From contig WBVU01000019.1 of the NCBI GenBank assembly GCA_009192285.1, forward strand, positions 620,001-684,000: a stretch of DNA of 64,000 nt, written 5' to 3'. Origin of the DNA: Morchella semilibera (lineage: Eukaryota; Ascomycota; Pezizomycetes; Pezizales; Morchellaceae). The notes under the pieces are model-generated. The model did no database searches. It worked only from the letters and a program-made list of their open reading frames with translations, and was not told the DNA's origin. This document shows, one piece after another, positions 13,901 through 27,700 of this stretch. Each line of letters starts with the position of its first letter. The first letter of the stretch is position 1. A program made the position numbers and the translations under genes.

Positions 13901-14715
13901 CCTATACACAAAAAAAAATGATTCTTTTTAGGATAGATATGTATTTCAATAATAAACGCTATCTCTCTTCAAATCCACCTCAATCAATATCTGTATCTGA
14001 AAAAATGAAAAAATCTCCCGGAAAAATAAGAGAGGTGTTTGAACGCCCAAAAAGAAAAAGAAAAAAAAAAAAAAAAAAGAAAAAAAGAAAAAAAAGAAGC
14101 CCTATGAATATGATGCAATGCATAAAGGTGGATGGAAAAAAAAAAAAAAAAAAAGAGAATAACGTCAAAAAGTTGTCCGGGGCTCCAAAGACAAAATAAT
14201 ATGAAAAAAGAAGAAAAAAGAAGAAAGTAAACCCAATACCCCCCAGGTATAAGAATAGGTAAGATGCACTAAGTTATAAATAATACATAGAATAGAAGGT
14301 GTGGGGGGGTAAAGGGTATAATGCCTATTAAAGGCAACAAAAGAGAAAAAGTCCTGAGTAAATAAATAAGGAGTGTGAGGTGATGAAATTTGCCGTAGCT
14401 TGAAAAAGAAGAGAAGAGAAATTGACGAAAACCCCAAGAACCAAGGAAAAGAAAAAAAACATAGGAAGCCGCTTTCATATCGTGTAGGTATTTATCCCGC
14501 CAACCCCTTATCCCAGCTGCCGAAAAACAAGGAACAAAAAAAAAGAAAAGCAGACACCAGTTGAACTTTTTGCCGTGCCGAAAGTACTAGGAAAAAACAA
14601 ATGAAATTGGCCCCTCTCAAATACCCCGAAAGAGAGTCGACCCGCGTTAAAGTCAAAGAAATGCAGTGCAGCAATAACAAACAAGGAAGTTAATATAGAA
14701 AAAATCGCCCCGACT
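10938..14715. other. non-coding spacer, 3.8 kb
   Basis: No gene is supported. The stretch holds a GTA trinucleotide repeat just after the E2 stop (about 10952-10968), several poly-C/G runs (11717-11728, 12115-12125, 12911-12922, 13313-13325) and A-rich tracts (13850-14160). The A-rich tracts produce lysine- or phenylalanine-rich spurious frames. Confidence 0.5.
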
Positions 14716-17700
14716 CTACGCCTTGACCAAGATTTTCTTAAATCTCCTACTAATATCATGACCTCCGTGAGCGCCGAGACCGTTATTTACGTGTCCAAGG
14801 CCAGTTCTCATAGATGCATCGTCCTTTGAGGCTCTAACGCCTCCTTTCGCGATAGCAGCTCTTTCTGCCGCAAATGTGTCCCTTCTATCTTGCCGCCTAA
14901 GGTCGATTGTCTCCTGGCTGATATGACCGAACCCATTTCGACGCCTGTAGCACCCCTCGATAAGGGCACCAGCATCGATTATTTTCCTTGGAATTGTCTG
15001 AACAACTTGGAAAATCTCCATGGGGTCACTGACAGCCTTGATTTGAGGTTCGCCGGTTTTGAATATGGCCAGAGCTATCCTGAACAGGGTTTTTGATCCT
15101 TCACTATATTTCGAACACACAGTTAGTAAAGTAAAAAAGAGGAAAGGGAAAGTTGCACATACTAGAACAAGCAATCCCAAACTCTCAGAACACTCTCTGT
15201 AGGCAGCGACCCAATGAATCCACTCATAAACCACGAAGAGGTGCAAAGTGTGATAGGTGGTAGCTTTGTTGAAGTTGGGTCAAAATCGCTCCCGTCCAGC
15301 TCGCCACCAATCTTGCCCCAAATCTGGGGCAAGCTTTCTCTTACACTCATCATAAGAACCCATTGGTCAACACTTGATCCCTCAAGGTTGACCTCATGGG
15401 TCCCGGGAAGATGTTGGTGGGTAAGAATCCACAGCATCCAAAATGCCTTTTCTTCCGTCATAAACAGAAGTAACATTCCGGCTAAAAAGTTTAAACTCTG
15501 ACAATACCCAATCTTTGGCACATATCGTGAAAACGCTACCAATACACGTCTTAGCTGTTGAACGATTGGTGTTTCGAGCTGTTGCTGCTGTAGTTTAGAC
15601 ATCCTCTTTGCGCCTGGTGGTGGGTCGGGCTTGAATTTGATATTGTCGGGGAAAGTTCGATGAAGATCTACCGAAAGGATTAGACAAAATATTAAAGCTG
15701 CAAAGATAGTTATACAAACCTCTCTCGATGAGCTCCGAGTCCGGGGAGTCTAATCCCTTGCCTACCAGCTCTTCGTACAGGCCAGCATTTTTACTCAACA
15801 CTTTCTGACCACCAGCATACCAAAACCAAGCTGCACCTCTCCACTCTGGGGGAATGCCCTTGCGGATGTATCGCTTGACCTTGTTGGACTTTGGCGGAAA
15901 TCTAACAGGTCCTCCCTCTCCATAAGACAGCCCAGACTCTCTCAGGAGTACCTCCCACTTCTTTCTTCGCCTGTCCAAAGTTTCTTCATAGCGCGCATTC
16001 CATTCCTCGTACTCTGCAAGAGTAACGTATTGTGTTTGCTTTCGAAATCTTCAAAAGGTTAGCAAGAGAGTTCGCATCATCTAAAGATCCGGATACTATA
16101 CCCGTAACGATCACGAGGATCTTTAGGTGATTGGTTAATGGCAACTGTCGGATTTTTTGAAGGCATTTGTATTACAGGTTGTGGGATTTCGGGTAACGAC
16201 TGGGGCTTAAATGCTGGCGGCATCTCGATTGATTTGGGGATGGTGTCCAGTACTTCACTTGTTGCCAGGGGTTCTGAGTGCGAATCTTCTTCTTCTGAGA
16301 CCATTCTATCTTCTTCGGTACCACTTCGACGACTTTGTTCTTCAACTTTTAACTGTTTGTCAACGCATACTACTTCCATCTTTTCAACTTCTACAAAGTC
16401 GGCACTCTGCCTTGGCGAAGCCCCCTCTTGAAGCGCCAACTCGTTCTCCGATAACCTCGATCTAGTCCTGGGCGAAATCTCTCCTCCTAGTACTGAATCG
16501 CCCTTGCTCCTGACTCTTTCGATGTTCTCGAAACTTCCTGGCCTAGAAACTCCACTCGTCAATGAACCGCTGTGACTTCCTCTCGCACTCAACCCGTCCG
16601 ATACTGAGTTGTGTCTTGAGGTCGCACCGCCAAGTACCGAGTCGCCCTTGCTTCTTCTATTCTCCTCTTCCCTGTATTCGTCGTCGTCTTTCGCTTCCCG
16701 CATAATCGATTCTTCGTCGGTGTCGCTGCCATACATACCAATAGCTTCGTCAACTGTCATAGCATGGCTGTCCTCAGTCCGCTCTGATATACTTGTTGGG
16801 GTACTTGAACGGTGAAAGTCGTCGGTAAAGAGTGCCGATCGGAACGAACCGCGCATCTCTTCGACGGCGCCTAAATGCCCGATAGAGCTGTGAGGCGAGG
16901 TGTTGGCACTCGACACAGCACTAGTGTCGTTACTGTACGGCGCGTGCGGAGGAGAAAACGGGTGAGATCTCGGCGCACCCCGTGGGTCTCTCCGATGAGG
17001 ATAATGTCGGTTTTCGCTGTTATTTATACCATATAAGTCTGGTGCAGAGCTTGAAGGATATGGGCCGCGTGGAGTCGAGGGATGTCGAGGATGAGGCTGT
17101 ATCGGGGGAAATTCATTCGGACCCGGGGTATGAGAGCCGGTAGAGAACCCCCGCTCTCTAGCAATAGAGTTAAATGCCAACGGCATCCTCAAACCAGGAG
17201 GCGGAGGCCCAATAATCGGAGGTGTCCTTCGGCCAGGCCCAGCTCTTCTTTCACCGTTGCTTGCTACTCTCTTGCCTTGCGGTGATTTCCCCGGAGGAGG
17301 TAACCCCACCAGAATTCCCCGTTCCATGCTCTTTTGCTTTGCCAGCCTATCGGCTCCAGGTAAACTCTCAAAAGATTCCCTCGTTGCAATATCCTGCTCC
17401 ATCATCCTCCTCTTGACCTGTTTCGACAATGGTTGCTCCCCACCCCTTTCCCAGCCGTGTTCACCTGAGCCTCCTACACGCGGTCTTGGCAGTGCAATTC
17501 CCGTAGAGTTCTGTCTATGTATATTAGGATTGCACGATTGCCCAGGCCTCATCTCGGGAACTGAAATCATCTTTCGTAGACTGTTGCTATCGTGTGGCAG
17601 GTGTGTAAAGTGTGTCTTGTGGGCAGATGCAGATAATGGGACAGGTGGAAAGTCGAAATGGAGCTCCTCGTCGAGCCTAAATGGTGATTGGGGCTCGGCG

Positions 17701-17780
17701 TGTTGTTGTATTATTCGACCCCCCTCGTCTAGAGAGGGTCTGGGGGATGGTTGGGGGGTTTCGAAAGTGGACGTAGTCAT
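14716..17780 (-). CDS. TBC-domain Rab GTPase-activating protein (GYP3-like)
   Basis: TBC proteins switch off Rab GTPases with a dual-finger mechanism and so control vesicle traffic and polarity. Four exons fit perfectly: 16102-17780, 15720-16048, 15163-15667 and 14716-15103. The introns are 53, 52 and 59 nt with good branch sites (GCTAAC, TCTAAT, ACTAAC). The product is about 966 aa. Residues 1-559 are low-complexity and rich in Ser/Pro/Arg and acidic residues, and look disordered. A basic coiled segment (about 575-595) leads into the TBC domain. The arginine finger is R673 in IERDLHR (IxxDxxR) and the glutamine finger is Q726 in GYCQSLNF. SWFMSGFIG and RVWDCLFYEG follow, as in the family. 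The C-terminus is basic. Both catalytic fingers are present, so the protein is probably an active GAP. The GYP3/MSB3-like assignment is from memory of domain layout; the Rab target is unknown. Confidence 0.93.
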
Positions 17781-20700
17781 GTCGATGCAGGACGAGTAGT
17801 TTTAAAAGGTTCCAGGCTCAATCCAGGCCAGTGGTGTGGGTGGGATGATGAATATTCCGATGAAAGTATGACGACAAGATCAATGCCGTTGGTTTGACGG
17901 GGAGTGGGTGTGTGAGGGCGGATAGCCGTATAGGATGTTGTGTGATGGTGAAAGCAGCAGCAGCAGCTATTGGGGGATAAACGAATGTATATTGTTGAAC
18001 TAAGGAAAAGAAAGAATGATTATGGAACAGGTTCCCGTAGAAAGAAAAACAGAAACAGAGAAACGAAGGGGAGCCAACCAACTGGGGGGGGGGGGGGTTG
18101 GTGGTGGCAGTAGTAAGGAAAGAGGAGTCGGGGGATGTTCGAGGTTGATGTAAGTTCGAGTTCGAGGTGGAGGGAGTGCTCAAGCAACTACTCCCTGCAT
18201 CACCATGCTCGCTGACTGGGGGGGTGGGTGGGAGAAGTTGGGTGGAGAGGTGGAAGGGATGGGGGGGGGGGGGGGGGGGGGTGAATTGGGGATGGGATGT
18301 CCAGGGCGTCAACGTAGTATAGTAGTCGATGGCGTCTGTGATTGAGGGAAGGCGTCTGTTTGGCGGCTTTTGCCTCTTGGATTTTATGTTTCGAACTGTT
18401 CCTCTGTGAAGTTCATTCCTTATTCTCCTTTCCACACCCTCAATTGTTCACAATTTCACCTTCCCGAACTCTTTAATCACCCAGGCTCCCCGTATCTCTC
18501 CCAAACAAGTTTTTAGGGTGGAGAGGTGAGCGATTGAGATAGGATATTACTTTTGGTAACGAAATGTTTCGGGTTGTTATTGTCGTCGACGCACGTTAGT
18601 GTTCCTTGCTGAGTACTGCCTCGTGGTACTGCCTGTTACTAGGCACAGCTGAAGCTCTTTTGGCTGACTGACTGACTGATTGACTATTCTTTTCCTCCGA
18701 CTGGTAAGGCAGATCCGTCGCTCACAGCTCACTCGGGGTGAGAATAACGGGAGAGACGGGTGTGGTGTATTGCCCGGGACGTCCGTGCGTAACTGTTCGA
18801 GAGTGAAAGTAACCTACACTTTTGAGGTTTCTCTGGTTTCTGGTTTGGGCCCTGTTTATCTTTTCAAATATCTTCTCATATGTGTAGTGGACCTGTCTCA
18901 TCTATCTGTATGTCTGAATTCAATTCCCCTCCTCCTCCCTACTTCGGTTTCCACACACACTCTCTATCTCTCGATCTCTCACTGATCTTCTCTACTTTCC
19001 CTCACAGCCAATCCACCTCTTGTGCTGCTATCGATCTCAAACACTCACCCGCACACACCCGATCTCTGTTTCCCTACCTTTTTGCACCTACATAGATACG
19101 CAGGCAATTCTTTATCGGTACTGACCCTGCTGTGCAATGCAGTACAGACAGTCATTTTCTCCCCCGCCCCCATCTCTCTCTCGCCTCTTCAAACTCGCCT
19201 TCTGAGGCTTGCTCTTTTCTCACTCACTCACTCACTCCCTTCACTCCTCTTCTGGGCACTGACCTCGCTCGAGCGACGGCGCTTGGTTACGTTGGGGTTT
19301 AGTATCAGGTTCCGCTAGGTGACATACATAACCCGAGGACCCAATCTCCCGGGACTAGGGACACCCCCCCCCCCCGGCCCATCTCTTCTTGGGTTTCTCT
19401 CTCTCTCTCTTGAGGGATCGCCAAATTCCCTTACTCTTTCTTGGCTTGTTCGTTCAGACTTCCAGTACTGTCAACCCTTAGCAACCGAGTGGTCATAAGC
19501 CATGCTGCTTACAATATCAATATCTGCTACTAGTATGTAGTACTAGGTGCTCATTCTTCGCTTTCCTCTTCCTTCTATGGCCTTACCGGAATAAGCGTTA
19601 TAGCTTCAAGCCTTTAATCTCATTCCTGGGTCGTTGGAAAAACTCTCAACAGGCATATCCCCTTATGCAAAGGCCAAAAGGTTCAATAGAGTGGATGGGC
19701 AGCAGAATTGCACCTCTCGTCATACTGATGGCATCGAACCTAACCGAGCTGCTGCTCCCTCCCCTCCCCAAGCCAACAGGAGCCTCTACCCAAGCATGCG
19801 CTCTACAAACATAGAGTACACACAGGTACATACATGAGCTATGCATACAGTATGTAGAGTAGAAGCACTCAAGCACAAAATAACATACGCCCCCCAGGCA
19901 GCGAGTGAGATCCATCCAAAAAAAGAAAAAAAAAATCTCCCTTCCCTCGCCCCCCCCTCCAAAAAAAAATCCCGGACTTCTCAAAGGTAAAAAATAAATT
20001 CAAAATTCATTGGTAGTACGACATCTGACCCCCTCCCTCCCTCTTCTCTCCCTTCCACCTTCCACCGAACGAACGTTCCATCAAATTTGCGACTTTCCCG
20101 CGCCCGGTCCCCTCCCGTTTTGGCACTTTACTGCACACACAAAGGAAGAAAAAAAAAAAAAAAGGAAAAAGGAAAAAGGAAAGAAAGGAAAAACCTGCAA
20201 CTGCTTAAAATTTGCCGAGATGGTGAAATCGACAGCTAGGCTAGCCGGATTATCTCTTTCTCTTTTTCACTTTTCGCGCGTCCAGCTAGAAGCACAAACA
20301 TGTAATTATCATTGGCAGGGTTGCCTCTACCTAAAGGATGTAGGTACATGTACTTACAGAGCATGTACCTACGGCTCTCCGCCCCCCCCCCCCCACCCCC
20401 ACTGCCTACATGAACTTACGAGCGATTTGCTGTGATGTGCTTCTCTGTGCTGACAGATCGTAGATGTTGGTAACTTAACTCCTCCGATACGCTAAATGGC
20501 GGGCGGGCGAGAGTAATGGATGAAGCGTAATTAAACCCATCCACCATGGCCACTACCACCCCCGGGAGAATTAACTAGCGAAAACGAAAGACATAAGAGA
20601 TGAGCACGAAGGGGGTTTAACTTCAAATACGAAGGGTAAAATAACAACAACATCCAACTGATCAATGCAATAGATATATGTATTAGCTACTGCAGAGTAG

Positions 20701-23700
20701 AGTTGCATGTATATCAATATCAGTATATATCAACTCTAGTATACTATCAATATCAGAGGAAAAAAGGAAGGAAAAAAACGTTATTATTTTCTTTAATATC
20801 ACGCAACGGATATATGTAGGTACATACTCTAGGCTCTCCACCTTTCCCCTCCGCCTGTTCCTCCCCGGGAAATCGGAGTGCGTATTTACATACGTGAATT
20901 AAAAAACCGTACCTGCGTAAGGTCATGCTGTATGCACACCACCAAAAGTATCACCCACCTCGCACGCAGGTACGCACACTGGCTGCAGCAACACCACAAA
21001 TCACCTTACCAAGTTTGGCCCATCCATCATGCAGGCCTTGTTTTAGGTCCTTTTTTTTGTGTTTTTTGCATGTGCCTGCTTTTATCTATCTGCAACGTAG
21101 AGGGAGAAAGAAAAAAAAAATCCACCCCCGAAAATAAACGACAAAAATAAAAATAAAAAGAGAACACTTCATTGCCTGAGCCCAGCTCAGATGACACTCC
21201 ATTTTAAGCTTTTCAATTGGGTAGGTCAAGGAATGTATGTCCATTGGACGGGAGTGGGGGTAAAAGTTGTAATTGAGTTTTAGAGTAGACACATTTTTTT
21301 ATATGTGATAGCGGGCCTGCACAGCACAATATTCATCAAGAAGAACTCTCCTCCACTCATCCACCGATAGGCGGCCGCGGCTCGAACGCAATCCCTGATA
21401 TCATATCGCTCAGCCGAAAAAAAAAAAGCTGCCTTTGTCTGGAGTCTCACATCGCGACATCTCTTCCCTCTAGTCCGGCTAGTATACTCCTATCATATCA
21501 CCTTATCCAAACGTTGGACATATCAATATGCAACGTACCCCCATGCTATTATTAGCCTAAAAGTTCGCCACGGCGGCCGGGACGGGTTGAGGGCGTACCA
21601 CAGGCAGGCCTTAGGGGGGGATTAAAGGGTGTTACAAAAACTCTCTAGATTGTTGTACATGCTGTAGGATGTGGGATGTGGTGTGGATGGAGGAGGGGGG
21701 GGATGAGGACGAGTGTGTATGCAGTGCTACCTCAACGGCATCTAGTAACCTACATGTAGCTATAATATGTATGTGGCTACTCTAGACCGCAGACCAACAT
21801 AATTTTGGCGAAGAAGAAGCATATATATTGGAGATTGAAGATGCTTTTATTGGGGGGGCTAGAACTTTTTAACTCTACCTACATGTACATATGAACCAGG
21901 CTTACTTTAATAATTACCCGCTCATCCGCCAGCCCGTTCTATCCGGTGATGTGATTGCTGCATTGAGCCTGTAGATACATACTTAGATACTGGCCGTGGG
22001 GTGGTGGTGGTGGCCTGGTGGCAGTGATGATATATAGAGATTGTGTATCTACTATATACATGTAGATAGAACACCCAAGTGATTACAGGTAACTACATGT
22101 ACATGTATATGTTATACTCATTTGCCCATATAGGCACCACTAATACTAACACCACCGCCGCCACCACCGTCGATTACCGTCCTGGGCGAAATCTAAGAGT
22201 TTTACTTATTTGTCGTACCTGCAGATCCAATTTTCCATATCTGGAGACAATGGGAGATCAGCTACCAATTAACAGCTATCTACATGTATCTCTACCTAAA
22301 GATATATTTATCTCATAGAGCAGTGTATGTTATACTGCCCATCTTACTCTGTTCCAATCATCAGTACTCCTTCTCATCAAAACCCTTAATTCGCCGCTCA
22401 ATTGTCCAACCACTCGAACTGCAGCCAGCTAGCTGACTGCCACTGAACCGATTGGAGCACGCTTCCTCCGCACAATCACAAACCTCACGGATACCGACAT
22501 CAACGCCTCCAATCCCCCTTCCTTCCCCGGTTCTTGAGCATCATACATAGCTCATCATCATCGTCGTCGTCTTCCCCCTTCCCCCTCCCTTCCGAAATTT
22601 GTGGGGATGGATGGACGGATGACATGTTTTGCTTTTCAAGTCGTCCATGCAGCCCTATGTAGCGCCGAGCACCGCAACCCCATGGAGCACAGCGCAGCAC
22701 ACACAAGTCTTAGAAGAAATCCGATGGCCGGCGACCTAAAAGTATGTGCAAACCGCTCCCCCGCCGACCTTTGCAAAAAGAAAGCTGAGCAAGACTGCAT
22801 TTGCTTTACGTACTCCAATGCCCCCCCAGATCGGGGAAAGGGAAGGGGCGAAGGGGAAGGGGAAAAAGGGAAGGGAGGGGGGGGGTGGAGGGCAGTGTCT
22901 TTTTTTTACGGTCACGAACAAATCTCCCACACCCCAACCATAAACGAAATAACAACAGTCCCCCAATCTTCTTCTTCTGATTACTGTATCTAACCTCTAG
23001 CAATGAGACTGCAGTTAGAGTAGGTAGTTGTAATACTGGTAAAACCTCTAGATCTACGACCGCTAAGTAAAACAGACCAATCCGCAAACTCCATGCGCAA
23101 AAAGTAAAAAAAAAAAAAAAAAAAATCGAACCCGAGCCCTCCCATCAAAGTACTGGACCGGTTAGTTCCTACCAGCACTTTGCTGACATTAGCATTGAAC
23201 CGAGCCCGAGCACTCCCTCGGCCATCAATTCCCAAAGCTCGAGCCGCACACATAACGTGGGAAACCCGTTTCCTGTCATGTCATGTCACTCATCGATTCC
23301 CTTAAGGTACAAACTAACCAACACAACAAAGCATCCCTTCCTCCTAATAGGTACATGTATATTGAACCCTACAATATGTAGAGTCTACGTATGAATCTCC
23401 AAATGCGTAGAAGATGGCTGTATGTGCTGTATGTCTATATGTACATACCATACCCGCCCCCACTACTCAACCCGGGTTTGCCTCCTACAGCCTGCTCAGT
23501 TCCTGCATCCCCATCCATACAACTCCACCCCCCAGTTCCAGTTAGTTAGTCATTCAACGGGGGTGTCTCCGTAATCGGTAGGAACTTGTTGAGAGTTTTT
23601 CTTCCTCGTCGGTCGGGTTCCCCCTTGTTTGGTCGGGGATATATTGATGCTTTTGGGAAGCGGTGGCAGTGGTCCGCAATATGTACGCGTCGCACCACCT

Positions 23701-24541
23701 GTACAGTAAGTACTCTAAGCGCATGTACTTAGATATATATATATATGTAGAGAGTATATAGCTCTTAAACCGAGCCAAACCAACTAGAGCTGTATGCTAG
23801 CTGTTCTCGAAGGTTGGGTAAAGTGCTTACTCTACCTCCGACTTGGGGTCAAGCTTCTCCGAGATGCCAGGGGGGGGGTAGGAAGAAGAAGAAGATGTAC
23901 TCTAGAAGTACATGTACTTAAGTGCACATACAGTGAGGACCGGCGCGGCAGGGCCTGTGCATTCTAGCTTCATAAACTTAGTACCAATAACGAGATATCC
24001 ACCCCACCCTTCCCCCTCCCCCCCTCCCCAGCTATCACCAATTCCCCCATAACCTCATAGACTCTTTGCAATCATGATGAGTGACATGTATCGGGAATCG
24101 GGTCTCTATCGAACCGGCTCGCTTGTCCTTTCAGCGACGGATCGGCGCCATGCAATTTCACAGACAAAGCAAAGTTCCATAAAGACTCTTCCTATCACGA
24201 TCGTCTGGGGTGCATACCAGCATCGATAGAGCAGAGCTACATGTGGAACTATATTAGCAGAAAAAAAAAAAAAAAAAAGGAGCCCCGCACCAATGAATCT
24301 CACTCGCTCGTCTCCAGTGTAAGATTTCAAAGGGGCATGGAGATTCCCGGCTTTCCTATGCCAGTGTCAGTAATAACTGTTAGGTCAGTGCCAATTGGTA
24401 GTGCGACGCAAGGCCTATGGCATATTTCAAAACGCAAGTGGCTTGCAGCTACGGACGGAATTGCTCTACTTTACTCTATTTCACCCTCTACCTAGGTACC
24501 TCTATCTGTCACTGTCTCTCGCTAAGCTGTTAGAGTACCTA

Positions 24542-24708
24542 CCGCAAAATCTCGAGTAACTCGGGGAGTTGCCAAGGCAGTTTGCTAAACTATCTTAGGC
24601 TTAGATTCTACTCTAGAGGGCTTAATCCCCTCTGATCACTTCCTTTGGAGGTGGTGATCTTCAGCTTTTTGCCTTGGCAACCCCCCGAGTTGCTCGAGAT
24701 TTTGCGGG
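24542..24708. mobile_element. MITE-like fold-back element with TA flanks
   Basis: CCGCAAAATCTCGAGTAACT at 24542 is mirrored by the sequence ending GATTTTGCGGG at 24708. The inverted arms extend about 38 bp (to the TTGCCAAGGCA end) with about four mismatches and enclose about 90 bp. The element is flanked on both sides by TA (24540-24541 and 24709-24710), the target duplication used by Tc1/mariner-type transposons. It is too short to code for a transposase, so it would be non-autonomous. Confidence 0.7.
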
Positions 24709-27700
24709 TACTTACATGTATGTAGCTGGCTGGCTGGGCTGGGGGGATCCCCGAGATGCCTGATGGACCAATCATAGTTACGTTAAAGCGTCGTCGTCCA
24801 TCCCGCATCGCGGTCTGGTTTGTAATAACCTGGGGTAAAGTGGTGAAAGAAAAAAAAAAAAAAAGGGAGGAAACACGATCATGCAATATCACTCACCTTT
24901 CACTATTCCCCATCAGGGCAACGGGCACGCGCTCTCTATCCCCTTTCCTTCCTTTCTGGATGTCACTTACTCGGCATGCACCGCCGTTTGCAAAAAGGTT
25001 TTTCCGGACACACCCGCGCCGCCAGCGATCGGGATGAACCACCACAGTGACCACACCACCCACCACCACACCACCCACCGCGCGTGTATTCATTCCCCAC
25101 GCGGAGAAAACGGTTCTGCCGAGCGAGCGGCGGGTAACGGCAAAGGTAAGGCTATGAGTTCTCCTCAAGAAGGGAAGGAGGACAAGACAAGACAGGTAAG
25201 GCACTGGCACCCCCCCCAGGTCAAAAAACCCACCACCAACACCAACCCAGCCTATCCAGCCAGTCAGATCCACCCCACCGGCGCCAAAAACGGTCCACTG
25301 GGAGTTGCCGCTCCGGTTATCTGCGAGCCAAAAAAGAAAGGCGCTTGGCAAAGAAATCCTAGAGAATCCAAAAAATTGCGCATACATAGTGGGCGCCGGC
25401 CTTAGGCTAACTACTCCAAACCCGGTATCTTGACTGACCACTCCATCCTTTATAGCCCGCGAGCCCGATGATCATTATATACAGCTTGCCTCCCCCCCCC
25501 CCCGAGCATGGTTCTCAGAGCCTCTCGTTTCAAGCTTCATCCTCCTTTCACCTAACAACCAGAGACGGACAATTACTGACGTCAGCGGATCCCCCTGATT
25601 ATTATTAACGTCCTTTATATATGCCTGGTCCTGGGCAATAAGTAAAGGATTTTACTGCTACTCATCCCTGTAGCCAATATTTCGGCGAGCCCGTTGGTGT
25701 GGCGTATACAAATACTTGAATTGTGGCTCCTACTCTACCGTCTTCTAGAGTGTGGGAACAGGGATGTTTCGCCCAGGCTAACCCGAATCCAGATACCAAG
25801 TAACAAAAACCCAGGTAACGTACATGTAGTCAAATAATCACTAGTACCCGCCCTTATGATGGACCTTTCGTCTCATAACCTCGGGCGGGTGTATATGTAC
25901 TATGCCCCTCGCCTTGTCTCCGCAATAAGCTCTGGGCAAACGTGGGGGGAGAAGGCAAAACCCAGACAGAAGCGGCACTGTCCCCCTCATCGGCTCTGAA
26001 ACCTGTCAGCTGTTTCACTGAGGGAAACTCGAGCTTGTAGTAGTAATTGTAGAGGTGGATCCAAACACAATTAGCAAGAAAGAAATGGCCCAGTATGACT
26101 CGAACACCCGGCTCGGGCCAGCATGTGAGCATAGGGTATATCCTTCTCGGCAGATTAGCCATCCTTCGTTTCGGTAAACAAGCATTGTTTGATTGGTGTC
26201 CATCGAATAGAAGCCCCAACAATTAATGGAATGACGGAGTGGTTGTCAAAATGATTTAGTGTCATATGTCCCGTTTAGTGGTATCCACTAGGACTAAATG
26301 GACCAAACCCAGACTCGATACAGGAATACTCGTGAGGGTGTGGATGTGCCCTTTAATGGCGGTACAGGATGAGAAATCGGGAGGGCCATTCGGTATTCTA
26401 GTGGCGGACCTTAAACTACCTGATATGTCTGTCCGCGTTGGCCGCTCTCTTGGGCTCGTGTGGGTTTCGCATGGTGCTTTAAGCTTGGCTGCTCGATGGC
26501 ATGCATCACCCATGATCACTCAGGGCGGTCCAGAATGTTTGCCTGCTATGCAGATTCCCGGATTTGGTGGGGCGTGTTGTCATCCGACGTGTCGAATCCG
26601 GAGGGGTCAAACAGTATAGCCTTCACTTGACACCGACCCCCTTGCGGTGTTGCTTATGTTAATGATTCTACTTTTGATAGTGACATCCAGGATCCTCAAT
26701 TGGCCTATAAGGGATACTAGTGGCTTAAAACTACCGAGGTGCTACGAAGTAGTTACAAGTTAGTCCATTGTTTAAATTGTATACTGGCTTTAATAATCGC
26801 CCAATTGGCCATTGGATCATGGATGGTAATGATGCCATCTAAGCACCTCACCCCACATACCCCCCCCTAAGTACCTCCTGAGGCTTATGGTTGGCTTCTA
26901 CCACTTAAGAGATCATCTATCACCTTATCGCTAACCGGTAGATACGTACTATACCCTAAAACTTGATACGTATAAGAGTGTAATGAGTTAAACAAAAAAA
27001 AGAATACGTATAAGAATCTATAATCGAGTGATTTACCATGATGGCAATACAGTAAAGAGATTTATCACAGATTATACCCTCCTTCCTGGCTCTAACCAAG
27101 CGGGTTTAACATGGCATAATTAAATCCTCTAGAAGCTTACATACGACTAGCTCCTCTCATTTGACTGGCACTTCTTTGCCCCACATGGGGTTTAGGATAT
27201 CCCTCGGAAGTAAACCGTATAATGTCGATACGCCGCGAGTAGATGTATCCAGTTTCTGCCCCAATCACTATAGACCTCCCACAGCCCCCCAAAGCTAGAG
27301 AAGTCACTAATTTAGTGGCACTCCACTGCGGAAGGCCAAGCAAAGTTACCAATATACGAAGCCCCATTTGCAGAATACTAGTTAGCTTACCACTCGCACA
27401 CTTCATGGCTAACAGCCAGTCCACTTGAACTACTACATAGCGGGCCCTTTGTATGGCTTCTATGTCCATACACAGAACACGCTGACCAACTGGTTCAGGC
27501 TCTAACTATGTTACAGGGCCTGGCCTCCCCAGGTTGGGGTTTATCATTCCACTAGACATAGTGCTTCCGCAGCAGACGGCCAATATATATAGCCTACGAT
27601 TATAGAGAGGCTTCAATGCCCATCAGACCTCCCGGGATGAGACCCCTTGGGTTGGGTTAAGAATTAAGCTGGGGGAAGTCCCAGCCAGTACTAGCCAGTG

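Noticed and set aside
13861-14199. Lys-rich open frame of 112 codons
   Set aside because: Arises from poly-A tracts; no conserved sequence.
17818-18435. Minus-strand 205-codon Pro/His/Thr-rich frame upstream of the TBC gene
   Set aside because: Composition reflects C-rich tracts complementary to long G runs; position fits the 5'UTR/promoter of the TBC gene.
23095-23215. tRNA-like GGGTTCGA segment (minus strand)
   Set aside because: A T-arm-like string is present but no acceptor stem or consistent cloverleaf can be formed.
24881-25441. Overlapping open frames of 174 and 182 codons on opposite strands
   Set aside because: No family resemblance; His/Thr/Pro-rich composition comes from CAC/CCA repeats, and two long frames facing each other suggest chance openness.
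26060-26160. Second possible tRNA T-arm (GTGTTCGAGTC, minus strand)
   Set aside because: T-stem bases do not pair and no acceptor stem is found.
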